Of a stretch of 64,000 nucleotides of DNA, positions 55,246 through 64,000 are shown piece after piece. The notes below the pieces were generated by a model. That model was given only the letters and a program-made list of their open reading frames with translations. It made no database searches and had not been told where the DNA came from. How positions within the stretch are numbered: the first letter of the stretch is position 1; the number at the start of each line of letters is the position of its first letter. The position numbers and the translations under genes were made by a program. The DNA comes from Phytophthora sp. 'mugwort' (taxonomy: Eukaryota > Oomycota > Peronosporomycetes > Peronosporales > Peronosporaceae): assembly GCA_033558025.1 (NCBI GenBank), contig JAUCEF010000005.1, positions 2,170,001-2,234,000 of the forward strand, given 5' to 3'.

Positions 55246-55387
55246 TTGTTTCCCCTTGCTGCGCGGAACTTTCAAAATAATGTTGCTCAAATGTTGCAGC
55301 AACTGCATCTGAGACTGTCGATTGAATCAATCAACTTGTCTTGTGTGTGCAGAAGGAAGTATGTTGACTATTATCAGGACAACCGTC

Positions 55388-56063
55388 CTACGCAACTTTT
55401 AGCCGTATTCTGCTCGGCATTGGACGTCTTTTTCGACCACCAAGCGTGAGAGCCCCCGACCGGATGATCGCATACAAGATGCGGAGCTGTTGGTCGATCA
55501 ACAGTGAATAGCACAGCGGGAGTTAATCAATCTGTGTAGATATCCGGAGGAAGTAGTTGTATGTACTCACCGTGTTCCAAAACCAGATACAGTGCAGCAC
55601 CAGCTTGATTGTGGGGAGCGGCAGCGCGTCGCCATCTCTAGCGAGGCGAATGGCCGGGACGATGATGTCACCGTAGAGCACTAAGGCAGACACGAACAGC
55701 ATCAAGCGGAGAAACTACGCACGCGTCAGCTTCAATGAGTTACCACACTCAGCTGGCGGGTCTCCATTTACTTGGTCTTACCAGCGCAGTGCTGCGGAAA
55801 TATATCAATAGCGTCGCCCCCGCTGCCGCCAGTCGCACCGCCTCCGGCTTCTCATAATCTAGAGCACAAGTCACGCCGAGCAGCGCCGCAACAGTCTGTA
55901 GGCAAGTATGCAAAACGCTGTCAGGGAGCATAACTCTTGAGTGAGAAGCGTTGAAGTTTACCAGTTGTATGTAGATCGCGATATCCGTGGCGCCTGAGCG
56001 GCCAGCTGTCGACGCCGGTCCCCAAAGCGTGCGATCCAGCTCGTTGTGATGCAGCACTACCAT
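55388..56063 (-). CDS. Small multi-pass membrane protein, unknown function
   Basis: Four exons: complement(55962..56063, 55782..55895, 55571..55714, 55388..55486), all in phase 0, giving 152 residues. Hydrophobic segments: VRLAAAGATLLIYF, FLRLMLFVSALVLYGDIIVP and VLHCIWFWNT / LRILYAIIR, so probably three or four membrane helices, followed by a basic tail (GGRKRRPMPSR). No family recognised. The last exon could instead be the short ID-stop option after ATATCTACACAG. Tandem with SCC2 (177 bp between its stop and the SCC2 start). Confidence 0.6.
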
Positions 56064-56590
56064 CGATCCTGTACTTGGTTTGTAAGAGATCTTCTCTATA
56101 AGGAAAACTAGTCCCCTTTACAAGAGACTCTGATGCTAGTAAGGCAAAGAACTTGCCGGCTCACTCGTGTGCTGTGTCTTCTGCACTTCCACATGAAGGT
56201 TTTCCACTGTTCTGGCTGCCACTGTTCTGGTTGTCATACAAAATACAAACTGTAGTCGTCACCTGCTCAACAAATTTAGTCTCAGACTTGTATCGTGAAC
56301 ACTCGGATGCTTACATGGAGTGTGTACCAAAATGACTGCACAACGTAGACAACCCGCTGTTTTGACTGGACCATTTTCCATTGGCAGCGTGCTTTGAAGG
56401 TTCTCTGCATCCATGTATCGCGTACAAACTCTCCATAAGAATCATTTTGTGGATCCACGCAGAAGTTGCTTATGCCGTGATCTCAGGCAGTTATTACCAT
56501 GTACACTATCCAACATCAAAACAATCGGACAAAGCGCATAACAGCAGATAACGTAGCTACATCTTCCAGCTCTACGCTCCTAAAAACTCT
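56064..56590. other. Intergenic, nothing recognised
   Basis: About 530 bp between two minus-strand genes. No conserved ORF. Confidence 0.4.
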
Positions 56591-57400
56591 CTACATAATG
56601 ACGGTCTTCTCGCCGGGGACCACCCATTTTACCTTGTCCTTCACCGCCGCGTCCGCAGCCAACTCAGCGCGCACATCGTCGTAGGACTGCGTAAAGTGCT
56701 TCCACGACTCAAAGTGCAGTGGCACCATCTTCTCAGCGCCAATTTCACGAGTCAGTTGAGACGCCTGCAACCCTCCCATGGTGATCTGGAGTGGACCCGC
56801 CGGCAACGGAGCAACCGCCTTGCCGAGATTCATGATTGCCACGACAATGTGGTATTTCTTCGGCAACTCCGTCGCCAGCTCCGGAATGTACACCGTGTCG
56901 CCCGACACGTACACCACGTTGGGGAGGCCATCCGTCTCGTTCACGCCGAAGGACGGCGACTCGAGCACAAAACCCGTGCACTCTCCGCCAGGCACATGCT
57001 GCGTGGGCGTTCCCGTGATCTTGAAATGCTTGCCGTTCAGCGTGGTCGTCACGGATTCCCATGGCGCGAGACCGCGAACGCCTGGGCGAGGCGAGAGGTT
57101 CTTGGCGCCGTCGAGGGTGGTAAATATGTGTCTGCCGTTCAGCATGGTTCGGCCAGACGCATCCAGGTTGTCGATGTGATCTTCGTGGCTGAGGAGAATA
57201 GCATGGATGACAGGCAGGTCCTCGAGTCCGAGGGCCGGGTCGACGGTCTTTGTGAGCACAAATCCACCCTCCTGCTCGAAGTCACCTTTCTTGTCGAAGG
57301 CAGGGTCGATCAGGAAGTTCACATCGTCGATGGATAAGATGGCCGTGGCCGTAGAGATGTGCGTGACGCTGATGGTGGACTTGAAAGATGAAGACGTCAT
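56591..57400 (-). CDS. Metallo-beta-lactamase-fold hydrolase
   Basis: Intronless, 269 residues. MBL fold of the Lactamase_B_2/L-ascorbate-lactonase-like type: early strand ATAILSIDDVNFLIDPAFD, the metal-binding motif SHEDHIDNLD (a HxxHxD variant), a second histidine in TQHVPGG, and the VYVSGDTVY block carrying the conserved Asp. The C-terminal KMVPLHFESWKHF supplies the last histidine region. Likely a zinc hydrolase of unknown substrate, cytosolic. A truncated copy of its 3' end lies at 60945-61110. Confidence 0.85.
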   Translation of the reverse strand: MTSSSFKSTISVTHISTATAILSIDDVNFLIDPAFDKKGDFEQEGGFVLTKTVDPALGLEDLPVIHAILLSHEDHIDNLDASGRTMLNGRHIFTTLDGAKNLSPRPGVRGLAPWESVTTTLNGKHFKITGTPTQHVPGGECTGFVLESPSFGVNETDGLPNVVYVSGDTVYIPELATELPKKYHIVVAIMNLGKAVAPLPAGPLQITMGGLQASQLTREIGAEKMVPLHFESWKHFTQSYDDVRAELAADAAVKDKVKWVVPGEKTVIM

Positions 57401-58570
57401 GATTCGAGTTGTTGTTGGTGGCTTATTGGTTCCACAAGAAGCGATGAGTGGTGGATCGCACAGAGTGGAGAATATTGAAACGACTCTGCTATAATAATAT
57501 AGTAACCTACTCTTGCATCTTCGGTATCTGACTCGGTCGTAATCAGGGAAATAAACGGCTCAGTCAGTACATGTATTTGCTGGTTGAACTGTCCTCGGTC
57601 ATCATCAAGCGGTTAATTACGTGAGCCCATAAGTCATTTGATCCATACCCCGGTAAGCTCGTGTTGTGTGCGTGCCATTGAATGTGTTGGCTTAGATACC
57701 GATTCCGACAACACAATAATATACTACATGAAGTATTAACACATAGTAGAAGTATAATGTACCAGTACCGGTATAATAAGATATTTTAATGCTCAATATA
57801 AATTGGTGAATATAATAGTTGTACACGTATATCATAAACAGCATCATATTTTAGAAATATACACATAGTTGGGAAATACTACAGTAACATTTGTCTACCT
57901 CAGTATTCCTTATTATGTATTACGTTTGCCATCCACGCCTAAGCTAAAATCCCTGACCGAATTGTAGCACATACATATGTACTGTATATGCGTACAGTAC
58001 ATCCGAGTGGTGCGACATTGTCTAAGTGGTGTGCTCGAATCAAGCTCCTGATACTATTCGGTCAGGGCTCTTAGCTTAGTCGTGGTTGGCGAACGTAATA
58101 CATACTATTATGCAGGCAATGAATTCCAAGGTTGTATAATCGGTACTAATGTTTGTATACTCCAACTTTTGCTAGAATACTATTTATTTATGATATTCGT
58201 GTATGACTAATATATATACACGACAAATGTATACTATTATGTTTTTGATACACAGGTATACTATACTTCTACTAAGTACTACTACAAAATGTAGTAGTAT
58301 ATTATAGTATTCTTGGAATTGGTACTTTTCTGCGATAAAAAAAAATCATCGTGGATTGTTTAAATTGCCAACGTGGACAAGATATCAAAACCACATCAAA
58401 TCCATGAAAACCACCACGATCCCTGGCAAATACAAACCCGCGAATTCACCTGTATTAAAGCATTGGTAATAGCAAAGCTGAGTCAGGTGACCACAAGAAT
58501 ACTAGAGCAAACACACAATAATATCCTGGAGCCACAAACGAGCCGTATCCTCCAATCAACAACCTCGATT
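57401..58570. other. AT-rich intergenic with MITE-like repeat
   Basis: Very AT-rich with many short palindromes (e.g. around 58255-58310). No gene; the 57917-58101 inverted repeat is listed separately. Confidence 0.5.
57917..58101. mobile_element. MITE-like element with 45-bp terminal inverted repeats
   Basis: The left arm 57917-57961 (GTATTACGTTTGCC ... CCTGACCGAA) and right arm 58057-58101 are reverse complements with about five mismatches over 45 bp, around a ~95-bp core. The element is 185 bp and non-coding. No clear target-site duplication was seen by eye. Confidence 0.6.
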
Positions 58571-58589
58571 TTCGTCTTTTACCCAATCA

Positions 58590-60100
58590 TATCGTGACGT
58601 GCACGAACAAGGAGCGCATCTTACCCGGGTGCGTACGCCTTCGAGGCCTTTTATCACGCCGTTGCAGCGCGAGATCATCAAGGAGCTTGCGCGAGAATTG
58701 ATGACGCTGCGCGTTTGGTACGCCCTTGGGCGCAAGTTTGAGCTGCGGCCTGCGGCTCTTCCTAGCCTACCTGCCGTGGAAATATGGTGAACCATTACGA
58801 CGTACGTGCCTCGGCGGTAACGACAAGCGGAAGGAGATTGTGGGGAGCAGTGCGCCGCGCCGCATCTAGTGTGTGTGAAGGCGAGCACGACGCCTTCACG
58901 TTCACTCGCGACTATGATGCATCCGGCATGCCCATTGTGGGGAACGGCTCAGACGGACGGCCGTTCCCCGTGGGCTTGCCCACGAAAGCGCTGCTCCGGA
59001 ATGCTGCCCGCGAGCCGGGTTCTTTCGTACTGCACCTCGACGCAACGTTTAAATTGAACAGCGACGGGTACCCTGTGCTCGTCTGTGGTGTTAGTGACTC
59101 CTCACGGAGGTTTCACTTGATGGGGCTCTTTATTTCGTCGCAGCTCCAGGAGGGCCACTAGCAAACATGCGGCGTGCAGCTGCACCCCATGTACGTGATT
59201 GGTGATACCGATCAAGCCCAGTTCAACGCGTTCGCAATGTCTTCGCGTCCAGTTCGCCTACCTCATGTGCTTCTACCATGTCGTCGCTAAACTACGCGAG
59301 AAGTCACGGGGTCTGAGCTCAGAACTGTCGGCGCTGGTGTTCCGGGGAAAGCACGACTTGCACTTCTCGCAACATGAGTGTTCTGATCGAAAGCAATGCG
59401 TGCTGGAAGAGTGGGCCGAGCACACAGCGCTCGCCACCTTCGGTGCATATGTGGCGGCGCAGTGGTTGCAGGGGAACTTCACCAAGTGACAGTGCTACCA
59501 CACACCGTCGGGCGACGCCACCACAATAACCCTGTTGAACAATTCAACCGGGCTGAAGCGGGAGTACACACACCATCACCAGCTGAAGATGGGCCTGCTG
59601 CTAGCTCAGCTACTGACATGATGCAACCACTGTTCGGTGGCGCTCTCACGATTCCTGTTTGATCCCTCCTGCCCTGCAACATTGCAAATCCGTATGCGAG
59701 CTCTTTGCCGCCGCGGACTGCTGCGAGAGAATGTTCCTACCCGCGCCTGTATCGACTTCCTCTTAGGCGACGCTGACCCGAGCTAGTGCACGTCTGCGCT
59801 GAAGCACCTGCGGGGACGTTCCTCCCCGAGCTGAACCGTATGCGAGAGAACATGGCCGTATCTGCTGAATTTGGGTTTCACTACGCTCGCATGGAGGTCT
59901 AAGGTCAACCTCGAACTGGCTGGCCAGTCGACTTCCAAGGCGCGTGCAGCCCGTGTCGGTACCAGATGAAGATGTGCTGCTGTCACCTGCTGTTCGCTCA
60001 GCAACCCCGAAGTGTTGTCGACGAGTCGGGCGATAAAATCCTGGGGAACAGAAAGCGCGTTCGCAATGCAGGACTAAGTGCAAGCATTGGACACGCCCTT
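58590..60100 (+). pseudogene. MULE (Mutator-like) transposase remnant
   Basis: Forward-strand fragments in order: FITPLQREIIKELARE, VWYALGRKFEL, the catalytic core start SFVLHLDATFKLNSDGYPVL with the DDE Asp and CGVSD, the block FHLMGLFISS, then VQFAYLMCFYHVVAKLREKS and LLEEWAEH-like helices, and a C-terminal SGDATTNNPVEQFNRA zone with LKMGLLLAQLL in another frame, typical of oomycete MULEs. Frame breaks and stops near 59160, 59190, 59490 and 59670 show it is dead. No TIRs identified. Confidence 0.65.
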
Positions 60101-60944
60101 CACCGGCTGTAGGTGACCCGATGAAAACAATGCAGAATACGAGCAGTAGAGCAAAGCCACTTCATTGAGTTTAAACACGATCTACAAACACTAAAGCAAT
60201 ACAATACAGTCAGCTTTTAGCCAAACTTTTCCACCTCAATGCAACGCCAAGCTTACCTTAATCCACTCGTCCAGCTTCAGCTGCGCGCTCCTGATTGCCA
60301 ACGACACGCGGCCACCTCAGCGCCTCCTCTAGCCATGCCACAGTCCACACAACTTGCTCCAGTTGCGTGCGCAAGTCACCGACGACGCGCGGCCGCCCCA
60401 GCGCCTCCTCCGGCCCCGTACGGTCTTGGCGCGAGATGCGGAATCTTTTTTGAATGAGAAGGGAATCCGTAGCACCCACCGTTCATCGTTAGGGTAAGGG
60501 AAACAAAAGTATCCCAAGGCGGCACGCCACTGCAGCGTCTCTGCTCGTGTGCTGTGCTACATTCTATTGTGCTGGTCAGGGATTTCATTGTTCTATATTG
60601 TCGCCAACTGTGACAGGCTGTCGCATTTTGTCATTTTTTCGATGACAGCCCAGCGCATTACAGTACAGTACTGTATTATAATTAACAAAGCAGTACGTTT
60701 TTATGATACACATAATAATGCAAGTACACAGCACTCCACCTAACCAGAATAGCGGATAAATGTTTATCAAGTAAGCGCTCTTAAGGGGGAACGGAATTAC
60801 TGTAGTAGTATTCAAGATCGTGCAACTCCACGATCAAATGCTTTGTTTCTTACTTGAAACAAAGCTGTTGTATTAATGCAAAATATCTGCCTAAACCATG
60901 TGCATTGGTTGCGTAGCCTCCGAAACCCTTTATTTACAGATGTT
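60101..60944. other. Intergenic with a short imperfect duplication
   Basis: GC-rich 60285-60340 and 60375-60425 are imperfect copies (CACGCGGCCACC...CCTCCTCTAGCC / GACGCGCGGCCGCC...). The rest is AT-rich with nothing recognised. Confidence 0.4.
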
Positions 60945-61110
60945 CTATGCAATGGCGGTCTTCTCGCCGGCGGCAACGCACACCATCTTGTCCTTGACCA
61001 CTTCGCCCGCCTCAACAGCGCACGCAATTCGCTCATCGGCTGCGCAAAATCCTCCCACGACTCAAAATTCAGAGGCACCATCTTCTCAGCGCCAATTTCA
61101 CGAATCAGTT
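60945..61110 (-). pseudogene. 3' fragment of a metallo-beta-lactamase gene copy
   Basis: The minus strand reads IREIGAEKMVPLNFESWEDF, then after a frameshift near 61010 VVKDKMVCVAAGEKTAIA and a stop at 60945-60947. This parallels the end of the intact gene (GAEKMVPLHFESWKHF ... PGEKTVIM). The DNA identity is high at CATCTTCTCAGCGCCAATTT in both copies and stops abruptly at 61110. A truncated, frameshifted paralogue. Confidence 0.75.
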
Positions 61111-61490
61111 TAGTAATTCTTGAAGCAGTTTTAAGCTTTGGGGAACGATCTCTCTATACCTAAACGAATAATCCAACTTCGCGGAGTTCTTAAAAATATG
61201 GGCACCAGATGGTCGACATATGGTGATTATCAAATTAACTCGGGGCTCTAAAGTACTGTAAAACCTGCGATACTGCCCCGTGGGGCATACTACGTTGCCT
61301 TACATGGTGCACTATTATAGATGGGGCTCTAGTAAGGGGATGGAGTATTGAAAACCATAATCAGTTAAATTCTTCAGTTTGTATAGTTTGCATGTTTGCT
61401 TGTATTTACTACTGACAGGGTAGAGATTTTAGTTCTTGGTTTACTAGAAAAAAGAACGTATTTACTGAATTTGAGAAGCCGCAAAGACAG
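61111..61490. other. Intergenic flank of the LTR element
   Basis: AT-rich, nothing recognised. The LTR begins at 61491. Confidence 0.4.
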
Positions 61491-61913
61491 TGTAACGGGG
61501 TTACATAAAGAGTGCCAAGTCACTCTGCAGACTGGTGTACCCACGTCCCACTTAGTGATGTAGCCAACATCACTAAGACGTCACCGCAATGACGTCACGG
61601 ATTGGTACGACACATGTGGTACAAGGATCTCATGGCCACCCAATAGGATAACATCTAGGATACTTTATAGGTGACTTACAGTAACTATGTAGGAGATCAT
61701 CTATAAATATATTCAGTTTTATATCTACCGATTTTGGTAACATTCCTCTCAGAACAGGGACTTGTGAACTGCCGTGCACTGAGAGTTTGTATACTCTCCG
61801 GAAGTCACACTTCCTGTGCGCAAGGTGTTGTGTGCCCCGACACACTTGGTAGCACTTGTTGTCAATCCACGCCTACGTGGGTTTACTACCTGAACCTCTG
61901 GGTCCTAGCAACA
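61491..61913 (+). repeat. 5' LTR (423 bp)
   Basis: Starts TGTAACGGGGTTACA and ends ...AGCAACA, giving TGT...ACA ends. A TATA-like TATAAATA lies at 61702-61709. The LTR is followed directly by TGG, as expected for a primer-binding site. The 3' LTR is outside the window, so the exact end is inferred. Confidence 0.65.
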
Positions 61914-61931
61914 TGGACCGGAATGAGTTTC
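61914..61931 (+). other. Putative primer-binding site
   Basis: TGGACCGGAATGAGTTTC directly abuts the LTR end and starts with TGG, complementary to a tRNA CCA end. The tRNA species was not identified. Confidence 0.5.
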
Positions 61932-61968
61932 CTCGTCTAACGACTCATAGTTCGAGTTCGTTCGTAAG

Positions 61969-62770
61969 ATGACTCGCATCTTTGGTATGGATGCCTTGCG
62001 CAGCTTGGCGTCGTCAACGCAAGCTGAGCAGGTCGAGCGCGTGACCGCGTTCGACATGTATGAGCGGGGGATCATCGAACATGTTCGGAGTAACCTGCAT
62101 GTTCCGGCCGCAGAGCCGAAACTGCTCTACCCCAAGCCGTTGAGGCTGAAAGTAAACCCGCACGAAGGGAAGGGAGGTGAAAACCTTCACGTCTGGGTGC
62201 GAGAAGTAGAGCTCGCAATGGATGCGGCTCTCATATCTACCGAGCAACTCGGAGTGACTTTCGCGCTCTCCAACCTTAGCGGGCGTGCTAAGCGTTGGAC
62301 GTATACGCGGGAAGCGACAACGCCTGGATGCTTCGCGTCCTGGGCTCAGCTCTAGAACAGCTAAGATCCGCGTTCCTCCCGGCGAATATGAGTACCGCCA
62401 GCGGTCACGCTTCCTGTCATGTAAACAAGGAAGACGTAGGCTGCACCAGTACACCCAGGAGGTGCGGGAGCTCACCGCATTCCTCGTGGGGAACCAACTC
62501 CATGAACACATCAAGGTGACGGTGCTCATGGACGGCTTAAGAGCAGGACCGGCCCACACCCAGCTGTTTCAGGTGCAGGCAAATATTCTGGACGAGAAGA
62601 TCCAAGTCGCCCTTCAAGAGGCGTACAGTCACCACCAGGCGCGCACGCCGGTGGTGATGTGGCCAGGGACTGCGACACCAAGTCGCGGGGCCCCAAGCGG
62701 GCCAGTCCCATGGAACTTGGGCTCGCCGAGCAGCATGATATTCGCTGCTATAGCTGTTGTAAGCTAGGGC
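61969..62770 (+). pseudogene. Gag region of the LTR element, broken
   Basis: ATG at 61969 starts an intact stretch to the stop at 62353-62355 (LRLKVNPHEGKGGENLHVWV, LSNLSGRAKRWTYTRE). The gag homology continues in other frames: EQLRSAFLPAN, then RRLHQYTQEVRELTAFLVGN and VTVLMDGLRAGPAHTQLF, the retrotransposon_gag fold. At least two frame changes and one stop interrupt it. Confidence 0.7.
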
Positions 62771-63434
62771 ACATGGCACGCGCCCTGCGGGGGGACAACG
62801 AAAACGTTTCCCTCCAAAACCCATCGCGCTCAAGGGTCGTAGGCAAGGCCGCGACCCCACGGGCAAGGGAAGGCAGGACACCAGTAGGGGCGGGGCGCCC
62901 TACTGGGGAAGATCTAAGTCTTCATGAGCGGTGCGCGGGTGGCGCGCACCATGGAGGCTTAGCCCCTGAGAGTCTTTGCACTCTCAAATCTAAGAAGGGC
63001 AGCGTTAGGCTGCTAATAGCACACGTACGTATAGGGGGATATACCCATCCCTTTCGAGTCTTAATAGACTCCGGGGCGTCGAAGAACTTTGCACGTCGCC
63101 AGACTGTTGCAGAGAATAGCAACAAGTTGGCCGATGCTTTACCAGAAAACAAAGGCAACGGGACAGCGTCGGTACAACTGACCGACGGAACGGTGATTAC
63201 CGTTCCCAAGATCCATGTGGATCTAGCTGTAAATTCGAGGACTTCGACAGCATGGAGCAGTTTACGATCCTAGAGATGGACAAGCATGACTTGATCCTGG
63301 GCATGCCCTGGCTCGAGAAACATGAGCCATGGATCGATTGGCGAAACAAAGCCATCGGGACCAGCTGGCCCGCAGTTACTGGCAGAGCATTGGTAAGTCA
63401 TGTTCCCACCTCTACCAGGAACTGGGGCGTCTGA
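62659..63434 (+). pseudogene. Cys-knuckle and aspartic protease region of the LTR element
   Basis: A degenerate zinc knuckle (CYSCCKLGHMARAL; its last Cys is Leu) is followed by the retropepsin-type motif RVLIDSGASKNFA and, in another frame, LILGMPWLEKHEPWIDWRNK, typical of the protease-RT junction. The catalytic DSGA motif is intact. Frame changes near 63230 and a stop at 63432-63434 show decay. Confidence 0.7.
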
Positions 63435-63503
63435 CAGGGGCGCCGGGATGCAGGAGCATCCAATGAATTTTTGTGAGCCCCGACGTATTGAGCGACTGCC
63501 TAG

Positions 63504-64000
63504 AAGAGGGTGGCAGCAGAAGCTGCACCTGGTCGAGTGCGGCAGCCCTTACCGGATAGCCCTCGACCCCCGCCGGAATCTAGACCGGCGGTGCCGGGCG
63601 GCACCGACCAGGTGGGTAACCTAGGTCCACACCAAGTCATCCAGACTGAAACTGGCGAGGAAGACGCGCGAGGCTCTTCCTGTGTGGGTAACCATGCTCC
63701 ACACCGAGTCACCCAGACAGAAACTAGCGAGGAAGGCGCAGAATGCGCTTCCTGTGTGGGTAACCTTGTTCCACACCAGGTCGCCCAGACCACAACTGAA
63801 GAAGAAGTGGCGGAATGCACTTCTTGTGTGGGTAACCATGTTCCACAAGAAGCTTTAGAGGCTTTGGACGTCGTCAATGAGACGTCCACAGAAGTGGGTA
63901 ACGAAGTACCACGTCACGGTCGCCGTCGACAACATAATCGACACCGCAAGTCGAGACTGGATTTGCTTCAAGCGACTCGGAACCCAGGGCCCGGGTTCTT
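63504..64000 (+). pseudogene. Polyprotein linker with exact 24-residue repeats (open to window end)
   Basis: Open frame from about 63504 to the window end. After a Pro-rich stretch it carries a 72-bp repeat; units start at 63612, 63684, 63756 and 63828 (last partial). Each encodes VGN-x-x-PH-x-V-x-QT-x-x-EE and ends in a Ser-Cys pair. It then enters an Arg/His-rich segment. Upstream stops separate it from the protease frame. Confidence 0.55.
63612..63860 (+). repeat. 72-bp in-frame tandem repeat in the LTR element
   Basis: Three full units and a partial fourth with exact 72-bp spacing. Each begins GTGGGTAAC and contains CCACACC and CAGAC. No unit has lost the frame despite several substitutions. 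Confidence 0.85.

Larger units (their letters stand above)
61491..64000 (+). mobile_element. Ty3/gypsy-like LTR retrotransposon, 5' half (continues past window)
   Basis: Structure in order: 5' LTR, primer-binding site, gag region, Cys-knuckle, aspartic protease, repeat-rich linker. Reverse transcriptase and integrase would lie beyond the window. Frameshifts and in-frame stops in gag make it non-autonomous. The gag-protease order and the linker are consistent with oomycete gypsy elements; superfamily assignment needs the RT. Confidence 0.75.

Noticed and set aside
56696..57337. 213-codon plus-strand ORF
   Set aside because: Shadow of the intact metallo-beta-lactamase-fold gene on the other strand.
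1..64000. CRISPR array, tRNA or rRNA genes
   Set aside because: No direct-repeat/spacer structure, cloverleaf or rRNA-like segment recognised by eye; a tRNAscan run would be decisive.

Overview
The window is nuclear DNA of an oomycete, most likely Phytophthora or a close Peronosporales relative. The genes are eukaryotic and mostly split by short introns (about 55-110 nt, GT-AG, CTAAT/CTGAC-like branch sites). Gene islands are dense, with convergent stops 55-80 bp apart and divergent starts 125-210 bp apart. The mobile-element set (pogo-like, Crypton, hAT, MULE, Ty1/copia, chromodomain and other Ty3/gypsy) is also typical of that group. Species is not determined.

Layout. (1) 1-3070: 3' part of RICTOR (TORC2), convergent with a two-exon RNase P subunit gene (RPP14). 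(2) About 3.1-19.6 kb: gene-poor and repeat-rich. It holds a 51-bp tandem array, remnants of mariner-, pogo-, copia- and gypsy-type elements, a hairpin with arms of over 200 bp, a frameshifted Crypton, a broken hAT element and unrecognised coding debris. (3) 19.6-57.4 kb: gene island with mitochondrial PNPase, an SRSF1-like factor, RPL38, TRAIP, a hypothetical coiled-coil protein, a secreted MRH-like protein, SPO22/ZIP4, a mitochondrial AAA ATPase, kinesin-13, an aminotransferase with a psq-type HTH at its N terminus, a PX-AGC kinase, an F-box/MATH/ZZ protein, a TBC1D7-like protein, the cohesin loader SCC2, a small membrane protein and a metallo-beta-lactamase-fold protein. (4) 57.4-64 kb: AT-rich spacer with a MITE-like inverted repeat, a MULE remnant, a fragment copied from the metallo-beta-lactamase gene, and the 5' half of a Ty3/gypsy-like LTR element that runs off the window.

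The island is rich in chromosome-maintenance genes (SCC2, SPO22/ZIP4, kinesin-13, TRAIP) and has two TOR-linked genes (RICTOR, TBC1D7-like). These are housekeeping neighbours, not an operon. Exon models were built by hand from splice-site phase and protein continuity; most close exactly in frame, and uncertain junctions are stated. No CRISPR array, tRNA, rRNA or RXLR/CRN effector gene was seen. The most unusual items are the psq-HTH/aminotransferase fusion, the long hairpin beside a decayed chromodomain gypsy element, an exact 72-bp in-frame repeat in the LTR element, and the stacked relics of four DNA-transposon classes.
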